Shown: positions 17,428 through 25,989 of the stretch, piece by piece
How positions within the stretch are numbered: the stretch's first letter is position 1
Layout: every line of letters begins with the position of its first letter
DNA from: Tateyamaria sp. ANG-S1
GTDB lineage: Bacteria; Pseudomonadota; Alphaproteobacteria; Rhodobacterales; Rhodobacteraceae
DNA: 61,626 nucleotides
Assembly: GCF_000814025.1 (NCBI RefSeq)
Contig: NZ_JWLL01000020.1
Coordinates: 1-61,626 of the forward strand
Direction of reading: 5' to 3'
The notes under the pieces: generated by a model
Seen by the model: only the letters and a program-made list of their open reading frames with translations
Database searches by the model: none
Told to the model about the DNA's origin: nothing
Program-made: the position numbers and the translations under genes

Positions 17428-18210
17428 ATGTACAACTTCGATGTTGAAAAGCCGGGCACGGTTGCAGACGCCGTCGCAGCCATGAGGACAGAGGACGCGC
17501 AAGCGCTGGGTGGGGGGCAGACCCTTATTCCCACGCTGAAGCAGCGGCTTGCCAGCCCGTCCACGCTTGTGTCGCTGAAAGGCGTGGCCGAGATGCAAGG
17601 GATCACGCGGGATGGTGACAGCCTGCGCATCGGTGGGGCCACAACCCACGCGACTGTCGCAGCGGATGGCAACTACGCGGCGCTGTCGGCGCTGGCCTCG
17701 CATATTGGCGACCCTGCGGTGCGCAACCGGGGAACCATTGGCGGCTCGCTCGCTAACAACGACCCCGCGGCCTGCTATCCGGCGGCTGCTCTGGCCTCGG
17801 GTGCGACGATCGTCACTACCTCGCGCGAGATCGCGGCAGACGACTATTTCCAGGGCATGTTCGACACCGCCTTGGAAGAAGGTGAGATCATCACTGCTGT
17901 CAACTTCCCGATCCCGCAGGCGGCAAACTACCAGAAGTTCGTCCAACCTGCCTCGCGCTTTGCCTTGGTGGGTGTGTTCGTTGCCAAGTATGCAGACGGC
18001 GTGCGCGTGGCGGTCACCGGTGCTTCGAACGAAGGTGTGTTCCGCTGGACCGAGGCCGAAGCGGCGCTGAGCGCTAACTTCGCTGCCTCGGCGCTCGAAG
18101 GGCTGAGCGTTTCGGCGGACAACATGATTGCCGACCTGCACGGATCCGCCACATACCGCGCGCATCTGGTCAAGGTGATGACGGGCCGGGCCGTGGCTGC
18201 TGCAAGCTGA
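17428..18210 (+). CDS. Molybdenum hydroxylase FAD subunit (CoxM-like)
   Basis: 260 aa. The ATG at 17428 follows AAAGGAC with correct spacing and gives the family's usual MYNFDV opening, so it is preferred to the ATG five codons earlier. FAD-binding motifs are LGGGQTLIPTLKQRL (about 32-46) and TIGGSLANNDPA (about 105-116). A C-terminal CO_deh_flav_C domain follows. It is slightly shorter than typical CoxM (about 285 aa). Last gene of the operon, followed by a strong terminator. Confidence 0.92.
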   Translation: MYNFDVEKPGTVADAVAAMRTEDAQALGGGQTLIPTLKQRLASPSTLVSLKGVAEMQGITRDGDSLRIGGATTHATVAADGNYAALSALASHIGDPAVRNRGTIGGSLANNDPAACYPAAALASGATIVTTSREIAADDYFQGMFDTALEEGEIITAVNFPIPQAANYQKFVQPASRFALVGVFVAKYADGVRVAVTGASNEGVFRWTEAEAALSANFAASALEGLSVSADNMIADLHGSATYRAHLVKVMTGRAVAAAS

Positions 18211-18233
18211 TCCTCGGTGACATCAAACAGAGA

Positions 18234-18258
18234 GGGCGGGGATCATCCCCGCCCTTTT
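18234..18258 (+). terminator. Rho-independent terminator of the cox-like operon
   Basis: Arms GGGCGGGGA and TCCCCGCCC with a 3-nt loop, followed by TTTT on the plus strand, 24 bp beyond the FAD-subunit stop. The convergent apbE gene ends at 18265. Confidence 0.85.
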
Positions 18259-18264
18259 GTCATT

Positions 18265-19134
18265 TCAGAGTGTGATAAGGTCACCGCTCGGATCCACCAA
18301 CGTGATCCGGTGCACATAGGGTTCGCGGCGCACCTGTTTCACCTGCTCAAGATCTGCCAGCACCAATCCGGTCGACAAAGCGTCGGCCATCGCAGCAGTA
18401 TCTGCTTCGACTGACACAGTAGACCAGCGCGGCGACTGAACCGAATGGACGATGTGACCGTTCGGGCCGACCGGCGTTGCCATGGGGCTCGACGTGGCTA
18501 CTGCCCGATTTTCGATGGTGCGCATGGCAAGCATGCCATGGATCGGATCAGACAGGCCCAACCGCCACGGCCCGCCCGTACCGCGATGCTCACCGATGTT
18601 GACCAGCGTTCTTTCAAAGCCTTGCGCCCGCAGCATGTCCGACACGAGGTCGGTCGCAAACCCCTGTGCGATGCCGTTGAAGGTGAGCGACTGTCCCGGC
18701 GCAAGCGTCACATGGGAACCCTGACATGTGACCTGATCCCATCCGATGCGCGCGTGAGCCGCCTCGACATCACCGCCGTCGACCAGCGCGCGCCAGAGGG
18801 GCTGAACCGTCGGGTCAAATAGGCCGCTGGTAACCTGATGCGCCGCATCCGCAATCCGCATCAGGTCAATAAACCGCGTGGGAACCTTCCGTGCGCCTTT
18901 GGCATTAAGCCTAGCCAGCTCCGACACCGGGTCGTAAAGCGAAAACAGCCCTTCAACCTCGGCAATCAGGGCGCGCGCCTCTTCCAATGCAGGACCGGCG
19001 ATATCTGCAGGCCCATGCAATTCGATCGACACCTCGGCACCAAAGGCCCGACCCGTCCACGCATGCCGTTGCGCCAACGCAGGTGTGGCAGCGAAACAAG
19101 CGGCAACAGCCAGGAAACGACGTCGAACCATCAT
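18265..19134 (-). CDS. apbE: FAD:protein FMN transferase (ApbE)
   Basis: 289 aa. The ATG at 19134 overlaps the NosR-like stop (ATGA) and opens a signal peptide (about 1-21, cut after ALA). ApbE landmarks: GTEVSIELHG-like strand (here GAEVSIELHG), SLYDPVSELARLNAKG, GIAQGFATDLVSD and NIGEHRGTGGP. It covalently attaches FMN to Thr/Ser in periplasmic acceptor proteins. Its coupling to the upstream NosR-like gene makes that protein the obvious substrate. Confidence 0.9.
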   Translation of the reverse strand: MMVRRRFLAVAACFAATPALAQRHAWTGRAFGAEVSIELHGPADIAGPALEEARALIAEVEGLFSLYDPVSELARLNAKGARKVPTRFIDLMRIADAAHQVTSGLFDPTVQPLWRALVDGGDVEAAHARIGWDQVTCQGSHVTLAPGQSLTFNGIAQGFATDLVSDMLRAQGFERTLVNIGEHRGTGGPWRLGLSDPIHGMLAMRTIENRAVATSSPMATPVGPNGHIVHSVQSPRWSTVSVEADTAAMADALSTGLVLADLEQVKQVRREPYVHRITLVDPSGDLITL

Positions 19135-21239
19135 TCCGCGGCCATCCCCAGCTTGCGCCCCTTCGCGGCGAGGACCAGCGGCACGCATTTGCGTTCATCC
19201 TCGTGAATCGTCACGCAATCCAGACACTGGAAGCACTCCGAATACTGGACCTCGCCTGTCTTCTTGATGGCGCCGTAGCTGCACTTGACCTTGCACAACT
19301 GACAGGGCGAGCCACACTCGGCCCGCCGCGCGATCCAGTCGCGGCCCCGCACCAGTCCACCTATCGCCATGACCGCACCCAGTGGGCAGAGGTAGCGGCA
19401 AAACCCTTTGAACAGGACCATCGACAGGAGCAGCAGTGCGACGGCATAGACGACATAGTACCATTCGCGGATAAAGAAGGTCGTGATGGCCGTCTTGAAC
19501 GGCTCCACCTCGATCGCCTTGTCCAGCGCGGCGGGCGCTGTGACCATCAGCGTCACCAACACCGCTAGCACGACATATTTCAGGTTCTTCAATTGCGCGT
19601 CCCAGAACGCATTTGGCTCGATTTGCGGCAGGCGCAGCAGGCGTCCCAGATGGTTGGCGAACTCTTGCAACGCACCGAACGGGCACAGCCAACCGCAAAA
19701 TAGCCCCCTGCCCCACAGGACAAAGCCGAGGACTGTTACGCCCCAGACCGCCAGTGAAAACGGATCATAAAGCAGGAAGGCAAAACTGCCGCCATCGAGC
19801 ACGGTGCGGCCAACGGCAAGTGGCGTCGCGATAGACAACTGCCCCTGCCCCCACCAGCCGATGAAGCCCACGACAAAGGCCAGTACACCCAAGCGCAGCG
19901 GTGTGAACCAAGGCGACCCGGCCAGACGGTTCTGCCCAAAGAGCAGCAAGGCGACAAGGCCAGCCAGAAACAAACCCAGCACCGCCAAGTCCACCGCCCG
20001 ATTGCGCAGCGCATCGACCCAGGGCGGCGCTGGCTTGATGACCTCGGGACGTTTGTAAAACCGCTCGGGCGTCACATGCGGCACGTCCAGTGTAACCGAT
20101 CCGATCTCGGGCTGGAAAGACCCGTGCTCGCGCAGCGCTTTGACCTTCAGCACCCACTCACTCGCCGGATCAAAGCCCAGCCGCCGGTCTGTTCGCAGGA
20201 TCAGCGCCGCCCCGTCATAGACCGCATTATGCAACTCGTTCGGCAGCGCGTCGTTCAGCTCGACATAGATGTCGCTGTCGCGAAACGCGATGGGAAAGCC
20301 ACCTTGTTCCGCGCTGATCAGGTTGGGCGCGGTGTTGCGCACGAACTCGTCGGTGACCAGCCCGTGCCGCCCGGCCTCGATCACCAGAACCGGCTCGTCC
20401 GTATCCGCAATCTCCATAAAGCTTTGCAGCTCTTCGAAACTGCTGGGGCTCAACACAGCCTCAGCGACGGAGGGCGCACCGATGTCGACCACCCAAAGGT
20501 CCAGATAGGTGCCGTCAGGATCATCTTTGGCCTCCGGGTCGTCATCCTCCCAAAGCGTGCCGTCAAAGGCGACATCCATGTCAGCATTCGTCACCACCTT
20601 GCGCGTGGCGATCCCCTGTTTAACCAACGCATCCCAGGTCAAATCCTCGCGATACTCCGGGTCGGGATAAGCCGGCGGACCGGATGAAATCCCACCCATC
20701 TTCTCTCGTGCGACCTGCAAGGCGGCGGCCAGAATGCTCTCGTGCGCGATCCGAACCGACGCCGTCCCCTTGGTCACGCCGTCCAGATAAACCAGCGCCG
20801 ATCCGTCCCCGCCCGCGCCATAGGGCGAGCCGACAACCAGCGTGTCCGAAATCGAATGTCCACGATACTGCTTGAAAAAATCGTAAAACAGCTTCTCCGG
20901 CAGGCCGGAGACAAAGATCGGCTCGTTATGAGAGATCAGCTGCACGTCCAGAAACCGGCCGTCCAGATCCAGCACCACAAGCATGTTGATCGCCGCCCCG
21001 GAAAAGCCGGGCAGAGGCGCCATCGGCTCAGTCTCGAACACATATCCCGCCTCGGCCCCGCCCGAATTCAAAAGCTGCCAGACGCCCTGATCGTTGATCT
21101 GTTCACCAAGTGACATGGGCGGCACGATGTAGGGCTCGAGCACCTCGCGCGTCAGCGGTTCCGCCATGCTCGCGATCAGCGACATACTCCACAGTATGGC
21201 ACTCAGCAGACAAGCAGATATGCGTTTGATCCCTGACAT
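19131..21239 (-). CDS. NosR-like membrane flavo-iron-sulfur protein
   Basis: About 702 aa (an ATG nine codons upstream at 21266 is possible; neither has a clear ribosome binding site). Signal peptide, then an FMN-binding domain with DGVTKGTASVR, a variant of the S/T-G-A-T flavinylation motif, near 170-180. A long periplasmic region follows, then five to six helices with the NosR/NapH Cys motifs CGWLCPFGAL and CRYLCPLGAV, and C-terminal [4Fe-4S] motifs CGSPCQLCKVKC and CFQCLDCV. NosR-type proteins carry electrons across the membrane. Here there is no nos operon; linkage to PQQ genes and apbE suggests a role in quinoprotein electron transfer or maturation. Confidence 0.88.
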   Translation of the reverse strand: MSGIKRISACLLSAILWSMSLIASMAEPLTREVLEPYIVPPMSLGEQINDQGVWQLLNSGGAEAGYVFETEPMAPLPGFSGAAINMLVVLDLDGRFLDVQLISHNEPIFVSGLPEKLFYDFFKQYRGHSISDTLVVGSPYGAGGDGSALVYLDGVTKGTASVRIAHESILAAALQVAREKMGGISSGPPAYPDPEYREDLTWDALVKQGIATRKVVTNADMDVAFDGTLWEDDDPEAKDDPDGTYLDLWVVDIGAPSVAEAVLSPSSFEELQSFMEIADTDEPVLVIEAGRHGLVTDEFVRNTAPNLISAEQGGFPIAFRDSDIYVELNDALPNELHNAVYDGAALILRTDRRLGFDPASEWVLKVKALREHGSFQPEIGSVTLDVPHVTPERFYKRPEVIKPAPPWVDALRNRAVDLAVLGLFLAGLVALLLFGQNRLAGSPWFTPLRLGVLAFVVGFIGWWGQGQLSIATPLAVGRTVLDGGSFAFLLYDPFSLAVWGVTVLGFVLWGRGLFCGWLCPFGALQEFANHLGRLLRLPQIEPNAFWDAQLKNLKYVVLAVLVTLMVTAPAALDKAIEVEPFKTAITTFFIREWYYVVYAVALLLLSMVLFKGFCRYLCPLGAVMAIGGLVRGRDWIARRAECGSPCQLCKVKCSYGAIKKTGEVQYSECFQCLDCVTIHEDERKCVPLVLAAKGRKLGMAAE

Positions 21240-21277
21240 CTTGCGCAGCCTATTCCGGTGCGCCATGCGACCCTATG

Positions 21278-21289
21278 CGACTAAGGTCT
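21278..21289 (+). promoter_or_regulatory. Candidate operator between NosR-like and permease genes
   Basis: CGACTAAGGTCT, in the context TATGCGAC, keeps the CGAC-N4-GTC core; another TGCGAC half-site is at 21266-21271. It lies between the divergent starts at 21239 and 21344. Confidence 0.4.
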
Positions 21290-21343
21290 CACCAAGGCCC
21301 GACACGCCTTTGGCGCAGGTCACATTTGTGACAGGCTTGGCCC

Positions 21344-22108
21344 ATGAACGACGCCCGCTTCGACATCACGGCCCTCGCTCTTTCACTGCTCGGCTTGCTT
21401 GCCCTGTGGTGGGCGGTAGCGTGGCTCGGCAGCGACCCAACGGTCCTGCCCTCCCCGGCGGACGTCTGGCGCATCTTCCTCGGCGAAGTTGCAGACGGCG
21501 AGATGCAGGTCCACTTCACCGCCACGCTTTTACGGGTCGCCGCGGCCTTCTCACTCGCCATGGGTTTCGGGTGTCTGATCGGCCTAGCCATGGGGTTCAA
21601 CGACGGGGTCAACCGCTGGTTTTCGGCCTGGCTGGTCGTGCTTCTGAACGTGCCAGCGCTGGTAGTGATCGTCCTGTGTTACCTCTGGATCGGCCTGAAC
21701 GAAGTGGCCGCCATCACCGCCGTCGCCCTCAACAAAACAGCCATGGTCGCCGTCGCCATCCGTGAGGGTGTCCACGTACTCGACCCCAAGCTGCGCGACA
21801 TGGCACAAGTGTTCCGGATGTCACCCGTGACCCGGCTGCACCACGTCATCCTGCCGCAGCTTTGGCCTTACATCGCGACCTCTACCCGCAACGGGCTCGC
21901 CATCATCTGGAAAATTGTTCTGGTGGTCGAGTTTCTGGGCCGCAGCAACGGCATCGGCTTCCAGATCCACCTCTATTTCCAACTGTTCGAAACGGGATAC
22001 GTACTGGCCTATGCGCTCAGCTTCGTTGCCTTCATGCTGCTCTTGGAATTCACACTTCTGCGCGCGATGGAGGTCCGCGCCACCCGCTGGCGCCAGCGCA
22101 CGGCTTAG
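21344..22108 (+). CDS. ABC transporter permease, TauC/SsuC type
   Basis: 254 aa with six hydrophobic segments and the BPD_transp_1 coupling motif, seen as DMAQVFRMSPVTRLHHVILPQLWPYI (landmark, residues about 146-171), typical of nitrate/sulfonate/taurine permeases. There is no ATPase or binding protein next to it. The NitT/TauT-type pair at 6368-7951 lacks a permease and has the same operator motif upstream, so the three probably form one transporter. Its TAG stop overlaps the TAA stop of the convergent VWA gene. Confidence 0.88.
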   Translation: MNDARFDITALALSLLGLLALWWAVAWLGSDPTVLPSPADVWRIFLGEVADGEMQVHFTATLLRVAAAFSLAMGFGCLIGLAMGFNDGVNRWFSAWLVVLLNVPALVVIVLCYLWIGLNEVAAITAVALNKTAMVAVAIREGVHVLDPKLRDMAQVFRMSPVTRLHHVILPQLWPYIATSTRNGLAIIWKIVLVVEFLGRSNGIGFQIHLYFQLFETGYVLAYALSFVAFMLLLEFTLLRAMEVRATRWRQRTA

Positions 22109-22797
22109 AACAGCAGGTTGCAGCCCAGCGTCCGGTTCATCGCCGCGATCAACTCGTCCACCGTCTCAGTCCCAACATATTCCCCGCCCGTCTGGTTGGC
22201 GAGGCACTGGGCCACGCTGACCGAATTCAGGTAATCGGTATCCCCTTCCGTCTCCCAACCGAAATGCTCACCCCGAACTTTGAAGCCAATGACATGGACC
22301 GTCAGCGCGGTGCCTGAAAGCTGCGCTGCCAGCGCACAGGTTTGCCCGCCACAGGTTTCCTTGCCATCGGTGACCAGAACAACGGTCCCCGGTTTCTTCG
22401 GCGACCCTAGGGTTTTGGCCGCCAACGCCACGGCTTCGGTCAATGCCGTGCGCCCCTCCGGCTGCAAATTCTCGACGGCAGCAATCACGGCCTCCGCCGC
22501 ACCAGCGCGCGGGCCAAAGCGTAACTCAATCCCCGAACACTCACCCACACCGCCCGCGCCGCCGGGGCCATAGACGATCAACCCGATGCGTCGGAATTGC
22601 TCCACCTGCGGCATCACGGTCCGCATGGCCCTGCGCGCTTCAAAAATGCGCGGTTCGTCAATCTGGTTGAACCCCATTTCCGCCATGGAGCCGGAGCCAT
22701 CGAACACGATCATCGCGTCATCCGTGCAGTCGGCATGCGCAGCGGTGGACACAAGAACTGCCGCAATGCCAAGCGTCGCTGCAATCCTCTGTCTCAT
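22105..22797 (-). CDS. Exported VWA-domain protein of the PQQ cluster
   Basis: 230 aa. The ATG at 22797 opens a signal peptide (about 1-22). A von Willebrand A domain has a MIDAS motif FDGSGSM, the distal Thr in EGRTALTEA and Asp in LVTDGKETCGG. Four Cys could form disulfides. VWA proteins also occur in methanol-oxidation clusters (MxaC, MxaL), where they take part in metal insertion into the dehydrogenase. It is the last gene after pqqE, 10 bp downstream. Metal or dehydrogenase assembly is an inferred role. Confidence 0.82.
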   Translation of the reverse strand: MRQRIAATLGIAAVLVSTAAHADCTDDAMIVFDGSGSMAEMGFNQIDEPRIFEARRAMRTVMPQVEQFRRIGLIVYGPGGAGGVGECSGIELRFGPRAGAAEAVIAAVENLQPEGRTALTEAVALAAKTLGSPKKPGTVVLVTDGKETCGGQTCALAAQLSGTALTVHVIGFKVRGEHFGWETEGDTDYLNSVSVAQCLANQTGGEYVGTETVDELIAAMNRTLGCNLLF

Positions 22798-22807
22798 GCC
22801 AGCCCCC

Positions 22808-23893
22808 CTACCGCCGATACACAAACGCGGGTGCAGCAACCTCCTGCACCTCTTCCACCAATAGCGCATCCAGTGCCGCGCGTCCCGGTGACTTGGTGCA
22901 CACCGGATCGGGGGCGGCGGCATCGCCCAGTAGCGCCATCGCCTGACACCGGCACCCGCCAAAATCAATGTCGCGCCGGTCGCAGGACTGGCATATGGAA
23001 GGCATCCAATCGGTGCCGCGATAGGCGTTGAAGGCATCACTTTTATACCAGATGTCCGACAGCGCCCGATCCGTCACCTTTTCGAACCGCAAATGCGGGA
23101 TAGTCTCTGCCGCGTGACACGGAAGTACGGTGCCGTCCGGTGTGACGTTCAGGCCCGTCGATCCCCACCCGTTCATGCAGGCCTTGGGAAAATCGGAGTA
23201 GTAATCCGGCGGCACAAAGTCGATCACCAGCCGGCCCTTAAGCGTCTCAATGGCCCGCGCCACCGTCCTCTTGGCCGTCTCGACCTGCTCCCTGCTGGGC
23301 TGCAACACCGCACGGTTGATCAGCGCCCAACCCTGGAACTGCACGCACGCCACTTCGATCCGCCGCGCGCCCAGGCGCAGCGCCATATCGATGGTCTGCG
23401 GCAGATCATCCAGGTTATCGCGGTGCATCACAGCGTTTAGGGTCAGGGGAAAGCCGATGTCCGCGATGATCTCGGCCACGTGCATCTTGCGGTCAAACCC
23501 GCCTTTGTACCCGCCGATGCGATCAGCCATGGAAGCGTTTACGCCCTGCAAGGACAGCTGCACATGGTCGAGACCCGCATCATCCAACTCACGCAACCGT
23601 CGTTCGGTCAGCCCGATGCCCGAGGTGATAAGATTCGTGTAAAGCCCCGCCTCACGCGCTGCGATGACCAAGCCCACCAAATCACGCCGGGACGCAGGTT
23701 CACCCCCTGACAGATGCAATTGCAGAACACCCAAGCGCGCCGCTTGCTGGAACACATCGGCCCAAGCCTCGGTACTCAACTCGCTCTCTTTGGCCAACAA
23801 CTCCGTCGGGTTCGAGCAATAAGGGCACGCGAGGGGACAGCGATGCGTCAACTCGGCCAGCATTGCCATGGGGGGATCAACGCGGACGGACAT
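22808..23893 (-). CDS. pqqE: PqqA peptide cyclase (radical SAM)
   Basis: 361 aa. The ATG at 23893 is used: MSVRVDPPMAMLAEL aligns with the family start and overlaps pqqD by 17 bp. The radical SAM motif is CPLACPYC near 19-26. C-terminal SPASM Cys include CHAAETIPHL, CQSCDRRDIDFGGCRCQA. PqqE forms the C-C bond between Glu and Tyr of PqqA, which is delivered by PqqD. The catalytic Glu16 and Tyr20 are present in the pqqA product of this window. Confidence 0.96.
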   Translation of the reverse strand: MSVRVDPPMAMLAELTHRCPLACPYCSNPTELLAKESELSTEAWADVFQQAARLGVLQLHLSGGEPASRRDLVGLVIAAREAGLYTNLITSGIGLTERRLRELDDAGLDHVQLSLQGVNASMADRIGGYKGGFDRKMHVAEIIADIGFPLTLNAVMHRDNLDDLPQTIDMALRLGARRIEVACVQFQGWALINRAVLQPSREQVETAKRTVARAIETLKGRLVIDFVPPDYYSDFPKACMNGWGSTGLNVTPDGTVLPCHAAETIPHLRFEKVTDRALSDIWYKSDAFNAYRGTDWMPSICQSCDRRDIDFGGCRCQAMALLGDAAAPDPVCTKSPGRAALDALLVEEVQEVAAPAFVYRR

Positions 23894-24155
23894 GCACCAT
23901 CCCCCGGTCCCGCAAATCCTCGACAAAGGCCGTCACATCCGGCGCGATGGCGTCCAAGGGGGCGTCATAGATCTGCGCCAGATCGGCTGAAATCTCGGCC
24001 AGACTCGCTTCGCCATCGAGCCGCCCAACCACAGCCTTGCCCACCTGATCCAACACCAGCACCCGTTCTGGCCCAAGGATCACGTCGACATTCCGCACCG
24101 CATCAAACTGAGTGCGCACGCCGCGCGGCAGGTATGGGACGTCGTCCTGCGTCAC
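23877..24155 (-). CDS. pqqD: PQQ biosynthesis peptide chaperone
   Basis: 92 aa from a GTG start that overlaps the pqqC stop (GTGA); longer readings run inside pqqC. It has the winged-helix RRE-type fold: PYLPRGVRTQFDAVRN, VLVLDQVGKAVVGRLDG, and the C-terminal DLRDRGMVHV. It binds PqqA and presents it to PqqE. Confidence 0.93.
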   Translation of the reverse strand: MTQDDVPYLPRGVRTQFDAVRNVDVILGPERVLVLDQVGKAVVGRLDGEASLAEISADLAQIYDAPLDAIAPDVTAFVEDLRDRGMVHVRPR

Positions 24156-24898
24156 CGCGCCAACCCCTCGCCCGGTTGCCAGCCACCGGGCGGAATGCGC
24201 CCCGGCTCCACATAGGCCGACCAAAGCGCATCGAGCTGCGCCCAAAGCACCTCGGTCTTGAAGGTCAGCGCGCGGACAGCAGCATCCTGATCGGCCTTGG
24301 TCACGGCGTGATCCATCACCCAGCCAAGGCCAAACGCCACATCCTTCGGCGCCTCGCTCAACCGGTTCTGGAAGTAAGACAACGTTTCGGAATTGGCGAA
24401 CTCATAGTGCTCCAGCAACCCCGCAATCCGGTTCTTGTGAATGGCGGGGGCGAAGAGCTCTGTGAGCGATGAGGCCACCGCCGGCAGCAACGGCTCGTCC
24501 CGCACGAAGCGCACATACGCGTCCACGGCAAAGCGCGTCGCAGGCAGTATCCCGACCTCGGAAGCGACATAATCCGGGTCTAGCCCCACGCCCTCGGCCA
24601 GCTTCAACCAGCGGGCAATACCGCCCTCGCCCGGAGCCGAGCCATCATGATCCTCGATCCGCGACCGCCACGACCGACGCAGCGCCGGGTCGTTCACGCG
24701 CGACATGAAGGCCGCGTCCTTCATCGGGATCCGCGTCTGATAGTAATAACGATTGATCACCCAAGCCCGCACCTGATCAGGCGTACAACCGCCGGAGTGC
24801 AGCTTGTGATGAAACGGATGCTTGTCATGATACTGCGCCTCGCCCACGGCGCGCAGCCGTGCCTCAAAAACCTCAGGGCTGTCCGGCATGTCCATCAC
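24152..24898 (-). CDS. pqqC: Pyrroloquinoline-quinone synthase
   Basis: 248 aa, a cofactor-free oxidase for the last PQQ step. Family motifs are YHDKHPFHHKLHSGG (about 23-37), INRYYYQTRIPMKDA, EDHDGS and DHAVT. The His and Tyr residues of the active site are all present. It overlaps pqqB by 4 bp and pqqD by 4 bp. Confidence 0.96.
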   Translation of the reverse strand: MMDMPDSPEVFEARLRAVGEAQYHDKHPFHHKLHSGGCTPDQVRAWVINRYYYQTRIPMKDAAFMSRVNDPALRRSWRSRIEDHDGSAPGEGGIARWLKLAEGVGLDPDYVASEVGILPATRFAVDAYVRFVRDEPLLPAVASSLTELFAPAIHKNRIAGLLEHYEFANSETLSYFQNRLSEAPKDVAFGLGWVMDHAVTKADQDAAVRALTFKTEVLWAQLDALWSAYVEPGRIPPGGWQPGEGLAR

Positions 24899-25782
24899 AG
24901 CGCAATCTCCATCCCGTCAAAGGCAATGTCCCACCCTTTGGCCGTTACTTCCGCACGCTCCGGGCTGTCCGGCTGCAGGATCGGGTTCGTGTTGTTGATA
25001 TGGATGAACACTTTGCGGCCTTCCACACCCGATAAACGCTCAAGACTGCCCAGCTCACCGTTCAGCGGCACGTGGCCCATCCGTGCGCCCGTTTTCTCTC
25101 CGGTGCCGGTGCGCTGCATGTCATCATTGTTCCATACGGTTCCGTCAAAGAGCAGCAGATCAACACCGCCTAAGCGGTCGAGCAGCCAATCCGGAATAGC
25201 CGCACAGCCTGGTACATATGCTGCCCGCGACGTCCCGCTATCCAAGAGCAACCCCACGGTCTGCTCCCCCACCTCTTCCAGGTTCAGCGTATCGCCTTCC
25301 AGGAACAAGGCCACCTTTCCCGGCACCGCAAAGGGCGTGATGGTCAGGCCACGCACCGGCTCGAATGGCATATCCAACGCAATCTGATGCTGCGCCACAA
25401 GCGCCGGGTCCAGCACCCCAAACACCGAATTCGACCTCAGAATATCCAAGCCCGCAGATGTCGCATAAACATCAAACTCGGTCTTCTCCCGCAGGGTCAG
25501 CAGGCCCGCAATGTGATCAATATCCCCATTCGTCAGCACCACCGACACAATCGGCGAGCCGCGCAGTTCGGGCGGGTGCATCGCGGCACAAGCGTCCACC
25601 TGCGCCCGGATATCAGGCGAGGCATTCAGCACGACCCAAGCCGTCCCGTCCACCGACACCGCAACCGACGATTGCGTCATGCGTGGGATCACCCCGGCAC
25701 GCGCATCGGCGCAATTGCGGCAGCCACAATTCCATTGGGGCAGCCCCCCACCGGCGGCTGCCCCAAGAACAATCAGTCTCAT
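24895..25782 (-). CDS. pqqB: PQQ biosynthesis protein PqqB (MBL fold)
   Basis: 295 aa, metallo-beta-lactamase-fold hydroxylase-like protein. N-terminal LGAAAGGGLPQWNCGCRNC is the family signature with its structural zinc Cys; TNGDIDHIAGL is the modified metal motif. It lies between pqqA and pqqC with 15 bp to pqqA. Proposed to hydroxylate the Tyr of the PqqA-derived dipeptide. Confidence 0.95.
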   Translation of the reverse strand: MRLIVLGAAAGGGLPQWNCGCRNCADARAGVIPRMTQSSVAVSVDGTAWVVLNASPDIRAQVDACAAMHPPELRGSPIVSVVLTNGDIDHIAGLLTLREKTEFDVYATSAGLDILRSNSVFGVLDPALVAQHQIALDMPFEPVRGLTITPFAVPGKVALFLEGDTLNLEEVGEQTVGLLLDSGTSRAAYVPGCAAIPDWLLDRLGGVDLLLFDGTVWNNDDMQRTGTGEKTGARMGHVPLNGELGSLERLSGVEGRKVFIHINNTNPILQPDSPERAEVTAKGWDIAFDGMEIAL

Positions 25783-25797
25783 GAACTGAAAAGTGGT

Positions 25798-25905
25798 TTA
25801 GATCACGTCACGCTCGGCGCCGCGGTCATCATCTTCACCGGGGCCATACATGTTGATCTCCATGCCGCACTTCACTTCGCGCGCCTTGGGTTTTGTCCAT
25901 GCCAT
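25798..25905 (-). CDS. pqqA: PQQ precursor peptide
   Basis: 35 aa, easily missed because of its size. GGAGGAA precedes the ATG at 25905. It begins MAWTKPKAREVKCG and holds the Glu16-x3-Tyr20 pair (EINMY) that becomes PQQ. An acidic tail follows (GEDDDRGAERDVI). First gene of pqqABCDE; the operon promoter region (25906-25989) holds a degenerate operator site. Confidence 0.97.
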   Translation of the reverse strand: MAWTKPKAREVKCGMEINMYGPGEDDDRGAERDVI

Positions 25906-25963
25906 TGCAGATTCCTCCTCTTTCACTCAGCCAAGATAGCGTCGCACCCCGCACCACCATATG

Positions 25964-25975
25964 CGACTTTAGCCC
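25964..25975 (+). promoter_or_regulatory. Degenerate operator upstream of pqqA
   Basis: ATGCGACTTTAGCCC keeps the left arm and spacer (GCGACTTT) of the palindrome but not the right arm. It lies about 60 bp upstream of pqqA. Confidence 0.35.
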
Positions 25976-25989
25976 TAGGCCGTTCACAA

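Noticed and set aside
19131..21266. NosR as evidence of nitrous-oxide reduction
   Set aside because: No nosZ, nosD, nosF, nosY or nosL in the window; the neighbours are PQQ genes and apbE.
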